Positions 7,449 to 16,733 of a DNA stretch of 53,828 nucleotides are shown one piece after another (positions within the stretch are counted from its first letter, which is position 1; every line of letters starts with the position of its first letter). The notes under the pieces are model-generated. The model was given only the letters and a program-made list of their open reading frames with translations, did not search any database and was not told the DNA's origin. The stretch covers positions 1-53,828 of the IMG/VR virus record IMGVR_UViG_3300021062_000019. One strand, 5' to 3'. Position numbers and translations under genes: made by a program. The DNA comes from a virus.

Positions 7449-10400
7449 ATGTATAAATTAAAAGAATTTGAACCTATATTCTTGGAGTATAAGCTCAGAC
7501 AAGATGATACTGCCAAAGAAGAGGATAAACTTGTCTCTGTCCTATATGAGGTTACACGTGCTGATACCCCTATGGTTGATGGGGAGTCTCTTACATGGGA
7601 TTCAATGGTGGAAGCTTGTGAAGCTTGCCAGCAGGATATCCTCGATGGAGCAATGTTTGGTTACCTTGGGCACCAGCCAAAAGTTTTTGATCAATTTGGT
7701 AATCCAGTAGGTTTTTATCCTGATCCAGAAAAGCGTTTATTTAAGGCTTCTTCTATGTGGCCTGACTACGAAGAAAAGAGGATTTTATCTTGGGCAGACT
7801 ATCTAGATAATTTCTTAGGCAGACAAGAGTCTAAGAAGATTAGGCAACAGGGTTTTAGGCCAAAAGTCTCGATGACTTCCTTTGTAAGTCCTAGCTCTAA
7901 GGGAGATGGGGTTTATGATGTAACCCGCATTGTTAATTTTGATCAAGTTGCAGTTCCTAATATGCGCTCTGCTGTAATGCTTCGCTTTAACTCTTCTCCA
8001 GAAGTAGAAGCAAAGTACAGAAAAGATTTAGAGAAATATTACCTAGAACAATCTAACCACAAAGCAAAACAAGATCCTCTAAACTCTCAACAAACGAAAC
8101 TTATTAAACCAAAATATTTCAATAGCTTATCGCCAGATCTTAAAAATAACTCTCGATCTGGCAAATTTATTTTTTGTCAAAATTCATCCAGAACGGGAGA
8201 TAATAAAATGAAACTAAATTTTCAATCAAAGTTTATGCAGAATAAGCTTGCCCAGTACTCTGCCATTCTCTCTTTAGAGGCAGTCTACGGCATGGCTTTA
8301 GGTGGCTGGCTAACTCAAGAGGGACTAATCGCGCTCAAGTATTGGTGCGATACACTGCAAGAGTTAATGGAAGGGGGCAAAGCTGCTAGTACTAGTGTTA
8401 GTACCGATGCAACTGATGCAGAGATTTCCACAGAAGCAACTATGATTGCTACTGATGCCAGAGAATTAAATAAGGCGATTGTTGAGCTTAATAAGACCTA
8501 TGATCAAAAGAAGAAGGACAACGCTCCGAACTTCATTGATATGGTTAAACAGCATTCAACTATTCAAGCAACAGAAAAAGAGAATTCTGCTATTACTGTT
8601 TTAGCTAACCAAATGTCAGAACTAACTAAAATTGTTGGTACTTTGGTAACTGATGGTCGTCCAAAAGTAGAGGAAAAACCAAAAGAAGAGAAGCCAAAAG
8701 ACGATAAGCCTACATTAGTTACTGATTCTAGAGAAGATATTGAAAAATATATTGATAGTTTATTGGCAAACGATGTTATTAAGTTTGGTGATTTGAATTA
8801 TCAGAGAGCGTCTTTTGCAAAGAAAGATGTTGAGCTAATCCGTCAAAACAGTTTACTTGCCGACAGTAAAGCCAATGCTGAGAAATCATTAGCTAATGGC
8901 TTCGCTCTTCTTTCACAACACAACGCACAAAACTTTTTAAATGGCAAAGGTTTTGATATTAACAATTCTGATTTGAAGCCTAAAGGAAGTACAACAACTG
9001 TGGAAGCAAACACCAAATCTAGATACGATCAATTCCAAGAAGCTTACTTAGATAACGTCGCTAAGCATGATTATGGTAAGGCTAAGCAAATTCGTCAGAA
9101 TATGGCTAGTGCAGCATATCAGGAAAAAGTTAAACCCATTAAACAGATGGCATTAAAAAATGCTGAAAATGAGTTAAAACGTATTGCTGAATATGCGAGT
9201 GCAAAAGGTTTACGTACAGATGGCGTTTTTGATCAAGGTGGCGTTCACGGTGCAGTCGATAGGGTTTTAGATTTATTACCAAAAGGATCTGGCAATAGAA
9301 TGATGGCTCTACGTACTGATGCAGCAGCTCCAGCCGTTGTTGATAGTACTGTAAATGTAATGTTGCCTATCCTCTCATTGGTAAGTAGATTAGCACCAGT
9401 TGAAGACTTAGATATATTGCTTACCTGTTACTCTGGTTTGGGTTCAGACTCTCTAGATTCTACTCCTCCAATCGGTTCACCCGCTTTTGGTCGTACTTTT
9501 GCTTTTACTCAAGATTATCCTGCTGTTGCAACAGGCGATAATGACGATCCTGATAATTTAGAGTTACTTGTAACTACCCAAGGCAAGAACAAATTACAAG
9601 AAATTTCTTCTAAAAACAAACGTGAAGAGTTCGTAGCACATGATTATGGGGCTACAGTCAGATTGGCTCGCCAACATATGGTAGCCCTAATGGAAATTAA
9701 CTATGATTTAGCGGCTAATCAAATTAGGCGTGCTACTGAAAAAATGACTCGTGATCAAGTTACAAGAGGATTACGAGCTTTATTTAGACGCGCTGGAGAT
9801 GCTAATGCTAAGGCCAGAACAGATACAGTAGCAAACGTTGCTCCAAATGGTTCACAAGCAGCAGGATCGCTTACCTATATTGGAGAATATAAACAACGCT
9901 CTGGTGCAAACGTAGCAATTAATTTAGCAGGTAAAACCTTTGGTGGTACAGCTTCTAATATTGATGCAGTTGTTCGGGTAATTGGTGGTCAAACTAGTAA
10001 TACCGCGATAAAGAATGTACCTTTAGCAAGTTTTCGCACTGAATATTCAGCATTGAAAAACGGCGATCTTGATACAGTAAAATACAATGAGATTACCGTT
10101 GTTATTAATTCTGTTGATATTAGCGAGCATAGAGGACGCATTGCAACAGACTCTAATGGTGTAACCTATATAGCACAGCGTTTAGGTGGGTCTGCAACTC
10201 CAAAATGGGCAGAAGATGAGGATGGTTTTATTTGTTTAGCTGCTGGTGCTGGTCAAGGTAGTAATCCAACAAGTCCACAAATTGTCGTAACCTACTATGA
10301 ATTAACAAATTGCATTTGGCAAAAAATCGATTCTGGTACAGACGATCAACAAAAGTTCTGGAGAGAGTACATTTATAACATTGCTGATCAGAATAGTATA

Positions 10401-10850
10401 TTAGCTAGTAAGCCTAACTACGCTCGTGCTGATATGGTTTTACATGATTCTGTAATTGGCACTCAAATCCGCAAGGCTGATTTATTTAAGGCTGATAGCC
10501 AATTAGGAGAGCTAGAAATTCTTTCTGAGCAAATGAAAGCAGTTGCTAGATATGATTGGGAAACCCATATTTCTACTAATGCAACAATGCCATTTGGATC
10601 AAGAAGATCTTTATTAATGAAACAAAACTACGGCAAAATGGCTTCTCAGATTGGTCAATTTGGTAATTGGTATCAAGGTCAAACTGTGTCAGGATCAGAC
10701 ATTCTAACCCTTGACGCTATACTTGCCGATATTTATATGCGTGAAGTGTTCGGCATTAGCTTACTTACAGATCCTAACAATCAAAATAAAGCTACTGGAT
10801 TTCCATTTACTCAGATTATTAACTGGGGAATCCTTAAATCTCAACAATAA
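7449..10850 (+). CDS. Fused prohead protease - scaffold - major capsid protein
   Basis: A single 1133-aa frame seems to hold three head functions. Residues 1-200 look like a prohead serine protease: candidate catalytic His75 in MFGYLGHQPK and candidate Ser141 or Ser144 in RPKVSMTSF, the arrangement of herpes/HK97-type maturation proteases. Residues 254-600 are helical and Glu/Lys-rich with low-complexity linkers, as expected of a scaffold or delta domain. From about 617 onward comes a folded HK97-like capsid protein (VDSTVNVMLPILSLVSRLAP, ending in TGFPFTQIINWG). An in-frame ATG at 8208 (residue 254) has its own GGGAGA site 7 nt upstream, so an 880-aa scaffold-capsid product may also be made. 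No separate capsid gene is present nearby. Confidence 0.82.
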   Translation: MYKLKEFEPIFLEYKLRQDDTAKEEDKLVSVLYEVTRADTPMVDGESLTWDSMVEACEACQQDILDGAMFGYLGHQPKVFDQFGNPVGFYPDPEKRLFKASSMWPDYEEKRILSWADYLDNFLGRQESKKIRQQGFRPKVSMTSFVSPSSKGDGVYDVTRIVNFDQVAVPNMRSAVMLRFNSSPEVEAKYRKDLEKYYLEQSNHKAKQDPLNSQQTKLIKPKYFNSLSPDLKNNSRSGKFIFCQNSSRTGDNKMKLNFQSKFMQNKLAQYSAILSLEAVYGMALGGWLTQEGLIALKYWCDTLQELMEGGKAASTSVSTDATDAEISTEATMIATDARELNKAIVELNKTYDQKKKDNAPNFIDMVKQHSTIQATEKENSAITVLANQMSELTKIVGTLVTDGRPKVEEKPKEEKPKDDKPTLVTDSREDIEKYIDSLLANDVIKFGDLNYQRASFAKKDVELIRQNSLLADSKANAEKSLANGFALLSQHNAQNFLNGKGFDINNSDLKPKGSTTTVEANTKSRYDQFQEAYLDNVAKHDYGKAKQIRQNMASAAYQEKVKPIKQMALKNAENELKRIAEYASAKGLRTDGVFDQGGVHGAVDRVLDLLPKGSGNRMMALRTDAAAPAVVDSTVNVMLPILSLVSRLAPVEDLDILLTCYSGLGSDSLDSTPPIGSPAFGRTFAFTQDYPAVATGDNDDPDNLELLVTTQGKNKLQEISSKNKREEFVAHDYGATVRLARQHMVALMEINYDLAANQIRRATEKMTRDQVTRGLRALFRRAGDANAKARTDTVANVAPNGSQAAGSLTYIGEYKQRSGANVAINLAGKTFGGTASNIDAVVRVIGGQTSNTAIKNVPLASFRTEYSALKNGDLDTVKYNEITVVINSVDISEHRGRIATDSNGVTYIAQRLGGSATPKWAEDEDGFICLAAGAGQGSNPTSPQIVVTYYELTNCIWQKIDSGTDDQQKFWREYIYNIADQNSILASKPNYARADMVLHDSVIGTQIRKADLFKADSQLGELEILSEQMKAVARYDWETHISTNATMPFGSRRSLLMKQNYGKMASQIGQFGNWYQGQTVSGSDILTLDAILADIYMREVFGISLLTDPNNQNKATGFPFTQIINWGILKSQQ
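8195..8210 (+). promoter_or_regulatory. Internal ribosome-binding site and start codon inside the capsid fusion gene
   Basis: GGGAGA at 8195-8200 lies 7 nt before ATG 8208, which is in frame with the 7449 start. It falls at the junction between the protease domain and the helical scaffold region, where a second start would release scaffold-capsid without protease. Confidence 0.6.
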
Positions 10851-10865
10851 TACTGCTTAGCTAAA

Positions 10866-10892
10866 AGGGTAAGAAGTAAATCTTCTTACCCT
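10866..10892 (+). terminator. Strong hairpin after the capsid gene (terminator or processing site)
   Basis: AGGGTAAGAAG (10866-10876) pairs perfectly with CTTCTTACCCT (10882-10892) around a 5-nt loop. The following bases are T-rich but interrupted (CCCTTTCTTTCTT), so termination may be partial. Its place right after the most abundant virion protein fits transcript shaping of the late operon. Confidence 0.7.
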
Positions 10893-10922
10893 AAAACCCT
10901 TTCTTTCTTAATACTAATCACA

Positions 10923-11693
10923 ATGCCTAATTATTTAGAAGATTTTTATCTAGAATTACGTAGTTATATTAGTAATAACAAGTATTCTACAGAAGTTCAA
11001 GATAGCCATATCAATGCTGGTCAGAAACAAACTTGTTTGTTTATTTCTAGGTATAAGCCGAGAGTAAACCAAAAGAAGGATGTTGTTATTACAGATAATG
11101 CAACCAGTGTAGAATTGCCTTCCAACTTTAGATCCGCAACTTTAGGTGCTTTGCACAAACTTAAATATAACAGTAACTTACTAGACACTAATCTTGCTAA
11201 AGAGCAGATTGATATCTATAAAAGTAATTCTTATGGTAGCCAGCTAAAAAGTCGGTTTGATTCTGATGGTAGGGTTTTTGCCCAAATGCCTAATTTTGGT
11301 AATGCTGTAGGTGGTTGGCCGGGTTTAGGTAACTACGAGAATTATAATACTCGTGGTAATAACATTGATACTTTTACTATAGAGATTTTCTCCAACGGGA
11401 AAAAAGGTTGGTCGCTGTGGTTCGATGATGGGCAAGAGGTAGTTGCACGGACAGAAAAGCTTTTTCCTTATATAGCAATCCACGAAATTACTAGCACGGA
11501 AGATACTATTACTAATGATATTAGGGATGTTTTTATTGATTGGTGTGCAAGGCATACTTTTCTAGAAGCCTCTAGGCAATTCGCCAAAGAAGGCAAAACC
11601 AGTGAGGCAAAAATCATGGCTGAGCAAGCAGAACTCTACGGTCAATCTATTTGGGATTTAGGTGCTACTGTAGCAGTAAGTGATTTTTATTAA
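10923..11693 (+). CDS. Hypothetical head-completion / adaptor candidate
   Basis: The 256-aa product begins LEDFYLELRSYISNN and contains mixed alpha/beta sequence with a Gly/Asn-rich centre (GGWPGLGNYENYNTRG). The C-terminal helices include DWCARHTFLEASRQFAKEGK. A protein of this size directly downstream of the capsid gene is commonly the head-tail adaptor; the N-terminal helical segment and C-terminal helix bundle are compatible with that. No decisive motif is visible. Confidence 0.6.
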   Translation: MPNYLEDFYLELRSYISNNKYSTEVQDSHINAGQKQTCLFISRYKPRVNQKKDVVITDNATSVELPSNFRSATLGALHKLKYNSNLLDTNLAKEQIDIYKSNSYGSQLKSRFDSDGRVFAQMPNFGNAVGGWPGLGNYENYNTRGNNIDTFTIEIFSNGKKGWSLWFDDGQEVVARTEKLFPYIAIHEITSTEDTITNDIRDVFIDWCARHTFLEASRQFAKEGKTSEAKIMAEQAELYGQSIWDLGATVAVSDFY

Positions 11694-11726
11694 TATTTAT
11701 AATTGTTTGGTTTATAAAGGTTTATT

Positions 11727-12095
11727 ATGAGTAATTTATGGAAAGATCCTTATACTTGGCAAGAAGCATACAGCGACGTTGACGCAGATCCAGCGAGTCC
11801 TTCGCAGTCATCACAGTTCCCAGGTGGTAGAGACAATGCAGCAATACTAATTGATTATCAGTTAACCTTTGATGTTGGTGCAGTAGCTCCAGCAGCAAGC
11901 ATTGTGGTAGAGCTATACAATGGCACCAAAGACACCTATCAAGAGTTTTATACAGAGTCCTTAGAAGAAGGCAATCACAGGCTAAAAATTGATACTCATG
12001 GGAGTCCAGGCCAAATACGGTTAAAGGATATTAGTGAGGTTACTGTTGATTGGTTGCTCTGGACAATGGTTGATCGTGCTACTGGAGGTAATTAA
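11727..12095 (+). CDS. Small structural protein candidate
   Basis: The 122-aa product is acidic and beta-rich (AAILIDYQLTFDVGAVAPAA, later STPGQ-like turns and VTVDWLLWTMVD). It reads as a small beta-sandwich, possibly a capsid decoration or tail-associated protein. A usable ribosome-binding site (AAAGGTTT) precedes the ATG. Its own 3' end supplies a GGAGG for the next gene. No family is recognised. Confidence 0.6.
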   Translation: MSNLWKDPYTWQEAYSDVDADPASPSQSSQFPGGRDNAAILIDYQLTFDVGAVAPAASIVVELYNGTKDTYQEFYTESLEEGNHRLKIDTHGSPGQIRLKDISEVTVDWLLWTMVDRATGGN

Positions 12096-12098
12096 TCA

Positions 12099-14732
12099 AT
12101 GAGAATATATAAGTTTTTATTGCTCTTAATCTTGATTAATTGCTTTTCTGCTGTTACTTACGCTCAGTTTCCTGTTGATACCAATGAGGTCAAAACCAAT
12201 CGGCTAGACTTTCGTAAAGGTGTAGCCTCTCCTACTCCTCCAGCAGGGATTACTAGAATCATTGTTGATGCCAATGGAGTAATAACAGTCAAACAATCAG
12301 ATGGCAGCACTACTTCGTTGCTTACTGGCTCTAGCGTTGTTACCTCTGTCTTTGGCCGTACTGGTGCAGTAACAGCACAATCAGGGGATTACAACACAAG
12401 TCAGGTAACAGAGAATACTAATTTATACTTCACAGATGCACGAGCTAGAACAGCCATCGATGGTACAAGCAGAACTTTATCAGGGTTGACCGTAACTGGT
12501 TTAAGTGGAGTAGGCAAGTTTTCAGGCGGTGTGTTAAGCGCTAGTGCTATAACCAATAGCGATGTTGATTCAGCAGCAGCCATAGCCTATTCCAAGCTCA
12601 ATTTAGCTTCTTCCATCGTCAATGCTGATATTTCAAACTCAGCCGCTATTGCTTACTCGAAATTAAATCTAACAGGCGCAATACTGAACGCAGACCTAGC
12701 AGGTAGTATCGCTAATAATAAGCTACTAAACTCGACTATAAGTGGAGTCAGTTTGGGCAGTAACTTAAATAACTTAAACATAGCAGCTAGGTTATTGGGC
12801 ACTTCTTACAATGGTTCTTCAGCAGTAACAATAGATTTAGCTGATAGTGGAGTTACAGCAGGTAGTTGCACAAATTGTGATCTAACAATCGACCAGTATG
12901 GACGTGTTACAGCCAAAGCAAATGGTTCAGGTGGATCAAGTGGGTATACAACAATAGCTGAAGAAGGCAGCAACCTAACCCAAAGAAGTGTACTCAATTT
13001 CATAGGGAGTGGTATTACTGCTACGGATAATTCAGGATCTTCTAGAACTGACATTACCCTAAATGAGGCAGGGGCTTCTACACCCGGAATCCTAACCTCT
13101 AGTGGTACACAAACCATAGGCGGCGATAAGATTTTTAACGGTTCATTAGGTATTGGTGGCGCAAGTATTACTTCTAATCCTATTGAAGTGGCCTTATCTG
13201 GCGCAAAGGGAATGAGGTTTAGGAATAGTAGCAGTAGTGGTGGCAGTGGTTTTCAAGTTTTTAATGATTTAGGGTTTAATGATAGCTACAGATTAAGCAA
13301 TGGCATTACTAGCACAACCGGACAGGTTAGCGCGGCCTTTGATGGAACGGCCTACACGTTTTATACAGGGATACCGTATAAAATCATTAGCGGTGGGAGT
13401 CATGTAATAACCCAAGTTTACACCACTAATGCAGAAACTTACTTTCCAGTAAATGTTGGCTTTGGGTCAACTACTGACCCTGAGGTTCAAATTGACGCAC
13501 GGGGGGCTTATGGTTTTGCGGTAGGCGCTAGAGTAAGAAACACTAGTGCTAGTTCAGCTGAAAATCAGCAAGCTGTTGTAGAAGTTGGCTTTACAGATTC
13601 GTATAGATTGTTAATGGTTAGTGGTAGTACTAATGTGCTAGGTGATGCTAAATTTAGTGCCAACTATTTTAATAGTATTGGTACTGCAATGAATTTTGTT
13701 GTCGATTCTACCTACCTAACTTTAGCTTTAGATACAAGTGGACACGCTACTTTTCGAGATACAGCTAGATTTAGATTTGGTGGAACGGGTACAAGTAATC
13801 CTGCACTAATCAATTCTGGTTCAACTTTGAAGGTTCGTTTGGCTAATGATTCAGGGGATGCACCCTTAACCGCTTTAAGTTTTAACGGGTTAAGTATTAC
13901 CACTACTACAGGTACACTTACAGTTACAAATGGAAAAACAATATCTTTTAGCAATACTCTTACCTTCACAGGAACTGATAGTTCATCTGTAGCTTTTGGC
14001 GGGGGTGGCACTGTAGCGTACACAGCAAACAATTTATCTGTATTTGCTAGTACAACTTCTGCTCAATTAGCAGGAGTTCTTTCTGATGAAACAGGTACTA
14101 ACAAGGTCGTATTTTCTGATAGTCCTACTTTAGTAACTCCCACTTTAGGAGTAGCAACAGCAACTAGCGTAACTGTAGCAAATACAGGTTATTATAATTT
14201 TACAGGTAGAGCAAAAATTACATCAGAAGCAGATGGAATAATTACTCTAGCAAATAATGCAGGGAACGGATTTACAGGTTTAGCATTTGGTCTGTACAAC
14301 GATGATGGCTTCCCATTCTTAAAAATCAATGGCACAGGACTTGAGCTCAAGGATGCTGCCGATGGGAATTATACTAATTTTAGGGCAGCAACTATTACTG
14401 CTAGTCAATTTGCAAATATAGTTACAACTAATACTGACAATGGTTCTGTTGCTGTTAGTCTACAAACCGGAATCATTCATTTTGCCCTGACAGGTAATTT
14501 AACTATTACGGCTCTAAATAGTGCTGTTACAGGTACTGAATACACTTTGGTTTTCACCCAAGATTCCAATGGGACTAGAACAGTAACATTTCCTAGCTCG
14601 GTCAAGTGGGCTGGTGGTTCTGCTCCTACAATCGCTACTGGTAATGGTGCTAAGAGTGTCATAAAAGTAATCTATGCACCAGATGGAACGACTAACTTTT
14701 ATGGCTCAACTCATTGTTTAGGATGTAGTTAA
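12099..14732 (+). CDS. Tail-fibre-like protein with N-terminal signal peptide
   Basis: Residues 1-22 form a textbook Sec signal peptide: MRIYK, a hydrophobic core LLLLILINCFSAV, and a cleavage-like TYAQF. The remainder is a repetitive Ser/Thr/Gly/Asn-rich beta fibre. It contains the motif VFGRTGAVTAQSGDY followed by LYFTDARARTA, widespread in phage side fibres and tail spikes, and an FPSSVKWAGG-type C-terminal domain shared by many phage fibre tips. The GGAGG before the ATG supports this start. A signal peptide on a virion fibre is odd: either the protein is exported by the infected cell or the N-terminus has been borrowed. The gene lies among head/connector genes rather than with the tail-tip genes. 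Confidence 0.82.
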   Translation: MRIYKFLLLLILINCFSAVTYAQFPVDTNEVKTNRLDFRKGVASPTPPAGITRIIVDANGVITVKQSDGSTTSLLTGSSVVTSVFGRTGAVTAQSGDYNTSQVTENTNLYFTDARARTAIDGTSRTLSGLTVTGLSGVGKFSGGVLSASAITNSDVDSAAAIAYSKLNLASSIVNADISNSAAIAYSKLNLTGAILNADLAGSIANNKLLNSTISGVSLGSNLNNLNIAARLLGTSYNGSSAVTIDLADSGVTAGSCTNCDLTIDQYGRVTAKANGSGGSSGYTTIAEEGSNLTQRSVLNFIGSGITATDNSGSSRTDITLNEAGASTPGILTSSGTQTIGGDKIFNGSLGIGGASITSNPIEVALSGAKGMRFRNSSSSGGSGFQVFNDLGFNDSYRLSNGITSTTGQVSAAFDGTAYTFYTGIPYKIISGGSHVITQVYTTNAETYFPVNVGFGSTTDPEVQIDARGAYGFAVGARVRNTSASSAENQQAVVEVGFTDSYRLLMVSGSTNVLGDAKFSANYFNSIGTAMNFVVDSTYLTLALDTSGHATFRDTARFRFGGTGTSNPALINSGSTLKVRLANDSGDAPLTALSFNGLSITTTTGTLTVTNGKTISFSNTLTFTGTDSSSVAFGGGGTVAYTANNLSVFASTTSAQLAGVLSDETGTNKVVFSDSPTLVTPTLGVATATSVTVANTGYYNFTGRAKITSEADGIITLANNAGNGFTGLAFGLYNDDGFPFLKINGTGLELKDAADGNYTNFRAATITASQFANIVTTNTDNGSVAVSLQTGIIHFALTGNLTITALNSAVTGTEYTLVFTQDSNGTRTVTFPSSVKWAGGSAPTIATGNGAKSVIKVIYAPDGTTNFYGSTHCLGCS

Positions 14733-14752
14733 GAGGAGAAATAAGAATTTTA

Positions 14753-15205
14753 ATGCGTAAATTTATTATTTTATCCATCATAGCCTGTTTTCTAGGTTTT
14801 ATCTCTGCTCATTGCTCAGTGCCAATAAACTCTGTTCAAGCTCAGCAACAAGAGGCTAAAGTTTTATCCGTCAAGGATGAGCCAGCACCAGCTAAAGCCA
14901 ATGATCCAACTGTTCGCTTATCACAAGAAGAGATCGACCTACTCCAATCAGCTATTGATAAAGGGAATGCCGATACTGAGCAAGCTCAAAAGAATGCCCA
15001 GCAAGCTATTAAATTAGCCGAGGAAACAGCTAGGTCAAGATCTGCTGAAGTAAGAGCGTTATATCTAGAAATCAAAGAAAAGTACAAAGATAAGCTTCCT
15101 GGCAATGATTGGGAAGTAGTTTTTGATAAACAAAAAAGGATCATTGGTTGGGCACCTAAAGCTCAAACAAAACCAGCAGCAGCTCCAGCAACACAGCCTA
15201 AATAG
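14753..15205 (+). CDS. Exported helical protein paired with the fibre gene
   Basis: The 150-aa product starts with a hydrophobic signal sequence (RKFIILSIIACFLGFISAHC); a Cys at the end could make it a lipoprotein, though the lipobox is not canonical. The mature part has a helical stretch (LSQEEIDLLQSAIDKG, through to AEVRALYLEIKEK) and ends in an Ala/Pro/Gln-rich tail. A GAGGAG site precedes it and it follows the fibre gene by 20 bp, so the two are probably translated together. It could be an exported partner or anchor of the fibre, or a lysogenic-conversion factor (inference). Confidence 0.65.
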   Translation: MRKFIILSIIACFLGFISAHCSVPINSVQAQQQEAKVLSVKDEPAPAKANDPTVRLSQEEIDLLQSAIDKGNADTEQAQKNAQQAIKLAEETARSRSAEVRALYLEIKEKYKDKLPGNDWEVVFDKQKRIIGWAPKAQTKPAAAPATQPK

Positions 15206-15220
15206 CCAGCCTAAATTAAT

Positions 15221-16003
15221 ATGAGTGGACTACGTTTCTGTACACCAGCACAGGTATTTCAATTTATACCAACTAGAACTATTGATGATCCTATCTCTCC
15301 TGAAAGTGCAACCACTGCTATTGATAAAGATATAAGCAAAACAGCTAAAAGAATCTTGCAGGCTAGAACAGGTATAACTTTTCCAACAGAAGAACCAGAT
15401 CCTTTAACAAATACTTGGTTGCTACTGAAAAACCTTAACTTATTGCCTGCAGTACCTCCACAGCTTTCAATAGTAGGGTTAAGTTGTAATCCTCAAGTTT
15501 TCAAGTTCGCCAGTGCTTTTAAGAAATTAGGGGAAGACAGAATCAAAGAATGGGAAACACACAGATTACTTAATGGTTATTTTAAGGAATTAGAAGGTAA
15601 TCCTTTACCTATAACTGCTCTAACTACAGTAACAGAATGTTGCAGATTAACACCTGGTTTTACTCCTATAAATGCTGATGATGACGATTCAGATAATAAG
15701 CTTAATCAACCTTACATAGAGACTATAGAAGAATGGATTCTCATGGAGACTGCTATAGTTCGTGTGAAGGCTGCTAGGCGTGGAGGCAAACAAGTAAATG
15801 CTGACTTTACTGATGATCAAGAAGAGCTTTATTCAGAGTTAGTTGCTGGAGTAGTGCAGTGCTTTGTTTTGGGTGTTAGGGCAATTGTAGAAGGGAAATA
15901 CGATCAGGTTGATTCATATCTAGCTAGTTTGTTAGCTGAAGCTAGAGAAAACCAAGAGCTTATTACCGTAGGCCGTCATGATGACATATTAGTATTTCAA
16001 TAG
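15221..16003 (+). CDS. Hypothetical connector-region protein
   Basis: The 260-aa mostly helical product has no family motif that I recognise. Notable are a short poly-Asp stretch (ADDDDSDN, about residue 147) and a C-terminal helix pair ending in SYLASLLAEARENQEL. It sits between the exported pair and a beta-sandwich structural protein in the head-to-tail joining region, so a neck or head-completion role is likely but unproven. No clear Shine-Dalgarno is present before the ATG. Confidence 0.6.
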   Translation: MSGLRFCTPAQVFQFIPTRTIDDPISPESATTAIDKDISKTAKRILQARTGITFPTEEPDPLTNTWLLLKNLNLLPAVPPQLSIVGLSCNPQVFKFASAFKKLGEDRIKEWETHRLLNGYFKELEGNPLPITALTTVTECCRLTPGFTPINADDDDSDNKLNQPYIETIEEWILMETAIVRVKAARRGGKQVNADFTDDQEELYSELVAGVVQCFVLGVRAIVEGKYDQVDSYLASLLAEARENQELITVGRHDDILVFQ

Positions 16004-16016
16004 GACAAACTAAATT

Positions 16017-16730
16017 ATGCCAAAATTTGAAGTAGGAAGTAGACAAGGTAATGGTCGAGGTGGGCCAATAGGAACCATAGAGGCTGATGATTACGAAGAT
16101 GCCATTGACGACTTTCTTGCACTGTCAGAGGTTCAAGCAGCAGGCGGTGCAGAGAGTGATTATGTTAGACAGATAAACCCAACTGCTGCTGCCGATGGGG
16201 GATTTTTCACTCAAACAACAGGAGCGGCATTAGCAACAAGTGCTGATAATATTGATGATAAGTTACCAGATGAAATCGCTTTAGCAGATAACCTAAGTGA
16301 AGTCACAGCAACAATAATAGGTGCAGCTTTGCTTCACTGGAATGGCTCTAATCGTGAGAGGCAAACAGGCAACCAGGATTTAACAATTTATTCATCAGCA
16401 GCTAGAACCGCTAATCCTACTTATGTAGATCAAGTTAACAGGAATGCAAAGGGTTTACATTGCTATATTAAGTGTACTGCTAAAATTAGTAGCCCTTCAG
16501 TAGTTTTTACAATTGAAGCTAAAGACGTTTTAACTGGTGATTATTACACCATTCTAGCAAGTGCAGCTATTACTGACGTAGGAGTAACTGTATTAAAAGT
16601 TTATCCAGGTTTAACACCAAGTGCTAACCTAATTGCCAATGATGTTTTACCTAGAACTTGGCGTATCAAGGCAGTGCATGCCAACTCAGATTCTATAACT
16701 TACTCAGTTGGTGTTTCTCTTATCCTCTAA
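16017..16730 (+). CDS. Beta-sandwich virion protein (minor structural)
   Basis: The C-terminal half carries a pattern frequent in phage structural proteins: QDLTIYSSAARTANPTYVDQ, then NAKGLHCYIKCTAK, GDYYTILASAAITDVG, VYPGLTP and finally VLPRTWRIKAVHAN with SITYSV. This domain is normally found among head-decoration or tail-associated proteins of unknown detail. The N-terminal 110 residues are an acidic region that may attach it to the virion. It starts after an AGGA site and abuts the next gene by 3 bases. Confidence 0.7.
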   Translation: MPKFEVGSRQGNGRGGPIGTIEADDYEDAIDDFLALSEVQAAGGAESDYVRQINPTAAADGGFFTQTTGAALATSADNIDDKLPDEIALADNLSEVTATIIGAALLHWNGSNRERQTGNQDLTIYSSAARTANPTYVDQVNRNAKGLHCYIKCTAKISSPSVVFTIEAKDVLTGDYYTILASAAITDVGVTVLKVYPGLTPSANLIANDVLPRTWRIKAVHANSDSITYSVGVSLIL

Positions 16731-16733
16731 TCT

